Below are positions 5,911-7,347 of a DNA stretch of 7,347 nucleotides, piece by piece. Every line of letters starts with the position of its first letter. Position 1 is the stretch's first letter. The DNA is from Alphaproteobacteria bacterium (GTDB taxonomy: Bacteria; Pseudomonadota; Alphaproteobacteria; Rhodobacterales; Rhodobacteraceae). Where the stretch lies: assembly GCA_030425945.1 (NCBI GenBank), contig JAUHZL010000142.1, positions 1-7,347 on the forward strand. The letters run 5' to 3'. Position numbers and translations under genes: made by a program. The notes under the pieces were generated by a model. That model saw nothing but the letters and a program-made list of their open reading frames with translations, was not told the origin of the DNA and searched no databases.

Positions 5911-6111
5911 GACTGTCTCCGTCTGTCTGCGTGCGGAAAGAACCAGAAGCGCGCCGTAGACGCAACATTGTTTCTTCCGCAGCGCAGAAACGTCGCGGCC
6001 GGGCAGCGTACGCCCCGTTAACCGCTTCTGAACGACCGGCGCGCAGCCTTTTCGCAGGACACGACGGACCCCCGCGCAGGCCCAGCCTGCCCTGCCAGAA
6101 AGGCCAGACCG
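5911..6111. promoter_or_regulatory. Divergent intergenic region between mcl2 and the secreted-protein gene
   Basis: These 201 bases separate the leftward mcl2 unit from the rightward gene at 6112 and must hold at least one promoter for each, unless 6112 is read from elsewhere. The stretch 5930-6030 is less GC-rich than its surroundings. I see TGCGGAA at 5932-5938, its reverse complement TTCCGCA at 5975-5981, and an inverted repeat at 5970-5991. No convincing -35/-10 pair could be fixed on either strand. Near the right end, GCAGGC-CCA-GCCTGC (6076-6090) could form a 6-bp hairpin in the leader of the 6112 gene, whose Shine-Dalgarno sequence is GAAAGG (6098-6103), 8 bases before the ATG. Confidence 0.5.
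5970..5991. repeat. Inverted repeat GTTTCT-N10-AGAAAC upstream of mcl2
   Basis: Six-base perfect arms (5970-5975 and 5986-5991) are separated by 10 bases, giving arm centres 16 bases apart. That spacing suits a dimeric regulator touching successive turns. It lies about 60-80 bases before the mcl2 ATG, a plausible operator position for mcl2. The spacer includes CCGCAGCGC. No regulator is recognised, and the arms are short enough that chance is possible. Confidence 0.35.
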
Positions 6112-6429
6112 ATGCTGAAGACCTCCCGCCTCGCCGGTGCCGCGCTGCTTGTCGCGGCCGTCACCGCCACCCTGCCCGCCGGGGCGCAGACCCGGTCCTG
6201 CGGCGACCGCGACCGGATCGTCGCGATCCTCGCAGACCGCTATGGCGAGACGCTCCGCTCGATGGGGCTGGCGGCCAATGCCTCGATCTTCGAGGTGTTC
6301 GCCTCGGACGAGACCGGAAGCTGGACCATCACCATGACCACCCCGGACGGCCAGACCTGCCTGATGGCCTCCGGGCAGGCGTTCGAGGCCCTCGCGGCAG
6401 CGCCCGCGATCGCGTCCGAGGACGCCTGA
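6112..6429 (+). CDS. Small secreted (periplasmic) protein of unknown function
   Basis: A 105-residue protein with a clear Sec signal peptide: basic MLKTSR, a hydrophobic core (about 7-22) and a cleavage site AGA|QT after residue 25. The mature 80 residues contain two cysteines (30 and 83), a likely disulfide pair in the periplasm. The segment DRYGETLRSMGLA (42-54), then EVFASDETGSWTITMTTPDGQTC (61-83), reads as a helix followed by beta strands. I believe similar small exported proteins are common in Alphaproteobacteria, but I know no function. GAAAGG lies 8 bases before the ATG at 6112. The two in-frame alternatives downstream would destroy the signal peptide. A GC-rich hairpin begins seven bases after the TGA, suggesting a single-gene transcript between the mcl2 unit (divergent) and mdh (same direction). 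Confidence 0.85.
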   Translation: MLKTSRLAGAALLVAAVTATLPAGAQTRSCGDRDRIVAILADRYGETLRSMGLAANASIFEVFASDETGSWTITMTTPDGQTCLMASGQAFEALAAAPAIASEDA

Positions 6430-6436
6430 CCCACCG

Positions 6437-6466
6437 GTCCTGCCCCGCCCGGCGGCGGGGCGGGAC
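6437..6466 (+). terminator. Strong GC-rich hairpin after the secreted-protein gene
   Basis: GTCCTGCCCCGCC (6437-6449) pairs with GGCGGGGCGGGAC (6454-6466) across a CGGC loop, forming a 13-bp stem with a single G-T wobble. It starts seven bases after the TGA at 6427-6429. No T tract follows (the next bases are ACCCCGCCCGGGG, which can itself form a small stem). It is therefore an atypical, U-less terminator, or an mRNA 3'-end stabiliser, in a GC-rich genome. Confidence 0.6.
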
Positions 6467-6510
6467 ACCCCGCCCGGGGCCTTGGGGCGCTTCGCCGCGC
6501 TGCGGCTGCC

Positions 6511-6539
6511 TTGTCAGGATGCCGGTCAGGCGCTAGACG
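6511..6539 (+). promoter_or_regulatory. Candidate housekeeping promoter for mdh
   Basis: TTGTCA (6511-6516) resembles an alphaproteobacterial -35 box (five of six bases to TTGACA). TAGACG (6534-6539) follows after exactly 17 bases as a weak -10 (three of six to TATAAT). Transcription would start near 6546, leaving a leader of about 30 bases before the mdh ATG. The position after the hairpin at 6437-6466 is sensible. The weak -10 keeps this a candidate only. Confidence 0.35.
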
Positions 6540-6575
6540 GGCGCGCACATCCCAACCGACCCGGAGACCAAATCC

Positions 6576-7347
6576 ATGGCCAGACCCAAGATCGCCCTGA
6601 TCGGCGCGGGCCAGATCGGCGGCACCCTCGCCCATCTCGTCGCGCTGAAGGAACTCGGCGACGTCGTCCTGTTCGACATCGCGGACGGCACCCCCCAGGG
6701 CAAGGCGCTCGACATCGCCGAGTCGGGACCGGTCGAACGGTTCGACGCCGCCCTCAAGGGCACCACGGATTACGCCGACATCGCGGGCGCCGACGTCTGC
6801 ATCGTCACCGCCGGCGTGCCGCGCAAGCCCGGCATGAGCCGCGACGACCTGCTCGGCATCAACCTCAAGGTGATGAAGTCGGTCGGCGAGGGCATCGCCA
6901 AGAACGCCCCGAACGCCTTCGTGATCTGCATCACCAACCCGCTCGACGCGATGGTCTGGGCGCTGCGCGAATTCTCGGGTCTGCCGCACAACAAGGTGGT
7001 CGGCATGGCCGGCGTGCTCGACTCGGCGCGCTTCCGTCACTTCCTGTCGGTCGAGTTCAACGTCTCCATGAAGGACGTGACCGCCTTCGTGCTCGGCGGC
7101 CACGGCGACACCATGGTCCCGCTGACCCGCTACTCGACCGTCGCCGGCATCCCGCTGCCCGACCTCGTGAAGATGGGCTGGACCACCCAGGAGAAGCTGG
7201 ACGCCATCGTGCAGCGCACTCGTGACGGCGGCGCCGAGATCGTCGGCCTGCTGAAGACCGGCTCGGCCTTCTACGCCCCGGCCGCCTCGGCCATCGAGAT
7301 GGCGGAAGCCTATCTCAAGGACCAGAAGCGCCTGCTGCCCTGCGCCG
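6576..7347 (+). CDS. mdh: Malate dehydrogenase, NAD-dependent, LDH-like type (cut by window edge)
   Basis: Mdh interconverts malate and oxaloacetate with NAD in the cytoplasm. The 257 codons in the window lack only about the last 60-65 residues of a protein usually near 320. Visible features are the Rossmann loop GAGQIGG (10-16), Asp34 at the end of the second strand (NAD preference), and the substrate loop GVPRKPGMSRDDL with Arg83 and Arg89. Asn121 in TNPLDAMVW, Arg152 in DSARFRHF and catalytic His176 in GGHGDTMVP complete the active site. Arg83 as the substrate-discriminating residue fits malate rather than lactate dehydrogenase, and the short dimerisation pattern is that of the LDH-like type III enzymes of Alphaproteobacteria. 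GGAGA (6563-6567) lies 8 bases before the ATG. No stop occurs before the window ends. In relatives sucC and sucD typically follow, which cannot be checked here. Confidence 0.97.
   Translation, partial: MARPKIALIGAGQIGGTLAHLVALKELGDVVLFDIADGTPQGKALDIAESGPVERFDAALKGTTDYADIAGADVCIVTAGVPRKPGMSRDDLLGINLKVMKSVGEGIAKNAPNAFVICITNPLDAMVWALREFSGLPHNKVVGMAGVLDSARFRHFLSVEFNVSMKDVTAFVLGGHGDTMVPLTRYSTVAGIPLPDLVKMGWTTQEKLDAIVQRTRDGGAEIVGLLKTGSAFYAPAASAIEMAEAYLKDQKRLLPCA

Noticed and set aside
5059..6468. Longer version of Mcl2 starting near 6468
   Set aside because: The added 186 residues overlap the secreted-protein gene and the intergenic region and resemble nothing in the CitE family. The ATG at 5910 has a good Shine-Dalgarno sequence and gives the normal family length and opening motif.
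5931..6536. 201-residue open frame on the plus strand overlapping the secreted-protein gene
   Set aside because: Runs through the intergenic gap and the terminator-like hairpin with Arg/Pro-rich composition. The overlapping gene at 6112 has a signal peptide and ribosome site.
6240..7103. 287-residue open frame on the minus strand, antisense to mdh
   Set aside because: Antisense shadow of mdh, with no family features. mdh carries complete NAD and substrate motifs.
1..7347. Mobile elements, CRISPR, defence genes, tRNA or rRNA
   Set aside because: No repeats of the right size, no transposase or integrase motif and no RNA gene signature was seen. Composition and gene content are those of a core metabolic region.

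Overview
The window is GC-rich, densely coding DNA from an alphaproteobacterium, most likely a member of the Rhodobacteraceae (Rhodobacter/Paracoccus/Roseobacter relatives). This rests on the protein sequences and on the gene neighbourhood. Succinate dehydrogenase genes lie beside genes of the ethylmalonyl-CoA pathway (mesaconyl-C1-CoA hydratase and malyl-CoA thioesterase) and malate dehydrogenase, an arrangement I recall from Rhodobacter sphaeroides. No mobile element, CRISPR array, RNA gene or horizontally acquired island is visible.

Layout. Positions 1-5910 are all transcribed from the minus strand; positions 6112-7347 are on the plus strand. In minus-strand transcription order, the first unit is mcl2 (5910-5059), an NnrU-family membrane protein (5054-4500), a DUF1737-like small protein (4495-4289) and mch (4286-3255). 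Gaps within it are 2-4 bases and Shine-Dalgarno sequences overlap upstream stop codons. A 186-base gap (3254-3069) rich in palindromes follows. Then comes the sdh operon: sdhC (3068-2685), sdhD (2671-2300), sdhA (2282-480), a small lipoprotein gene whose ATG overlaps the sdhA stop (480-181), and the first 55 codons of sdhB (165-1, cut by the window edge). A 201-base divergent intergenic region (5911-6111) separates mcl2 from a small secreted protein gene (6112-6429). A strong GC-rich hairpin follows, then mdh from 6576, cut by the right edge after 257 codons.

How the genes work together. The ethylmalonyl-CoA pathway assimilates acetyl-CoA in organisms lacking isocitrate lyase. Mch hydrates mesaconyl-C1-CoA to beta-methylmalyl-CoA, which a lyase (Mcl1, not in this window) splits into glyoxylate and propionyl-CoA. 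Mcl1 condenses glyoxylate with a second acetyl-CoA to malyl-CoA, and Mcl2 hydrolyses that to malate. Propionyl-CoA leaves as succinyl-CoA and then succinate, which SDH oxidises. Malate from both arms reaches Mdh. The window therefore holds the point where this pathway joins the C4 part of the TCA cycle. The least explained parts are the NnrU-like and DUF1737 genes inside the mcl2-mch unit, the lipoprotein gene inside the sdh operon, the secreted protein between mcl2 and mdh, and the paired GTGATCAC palindromes between mch and sdhC.
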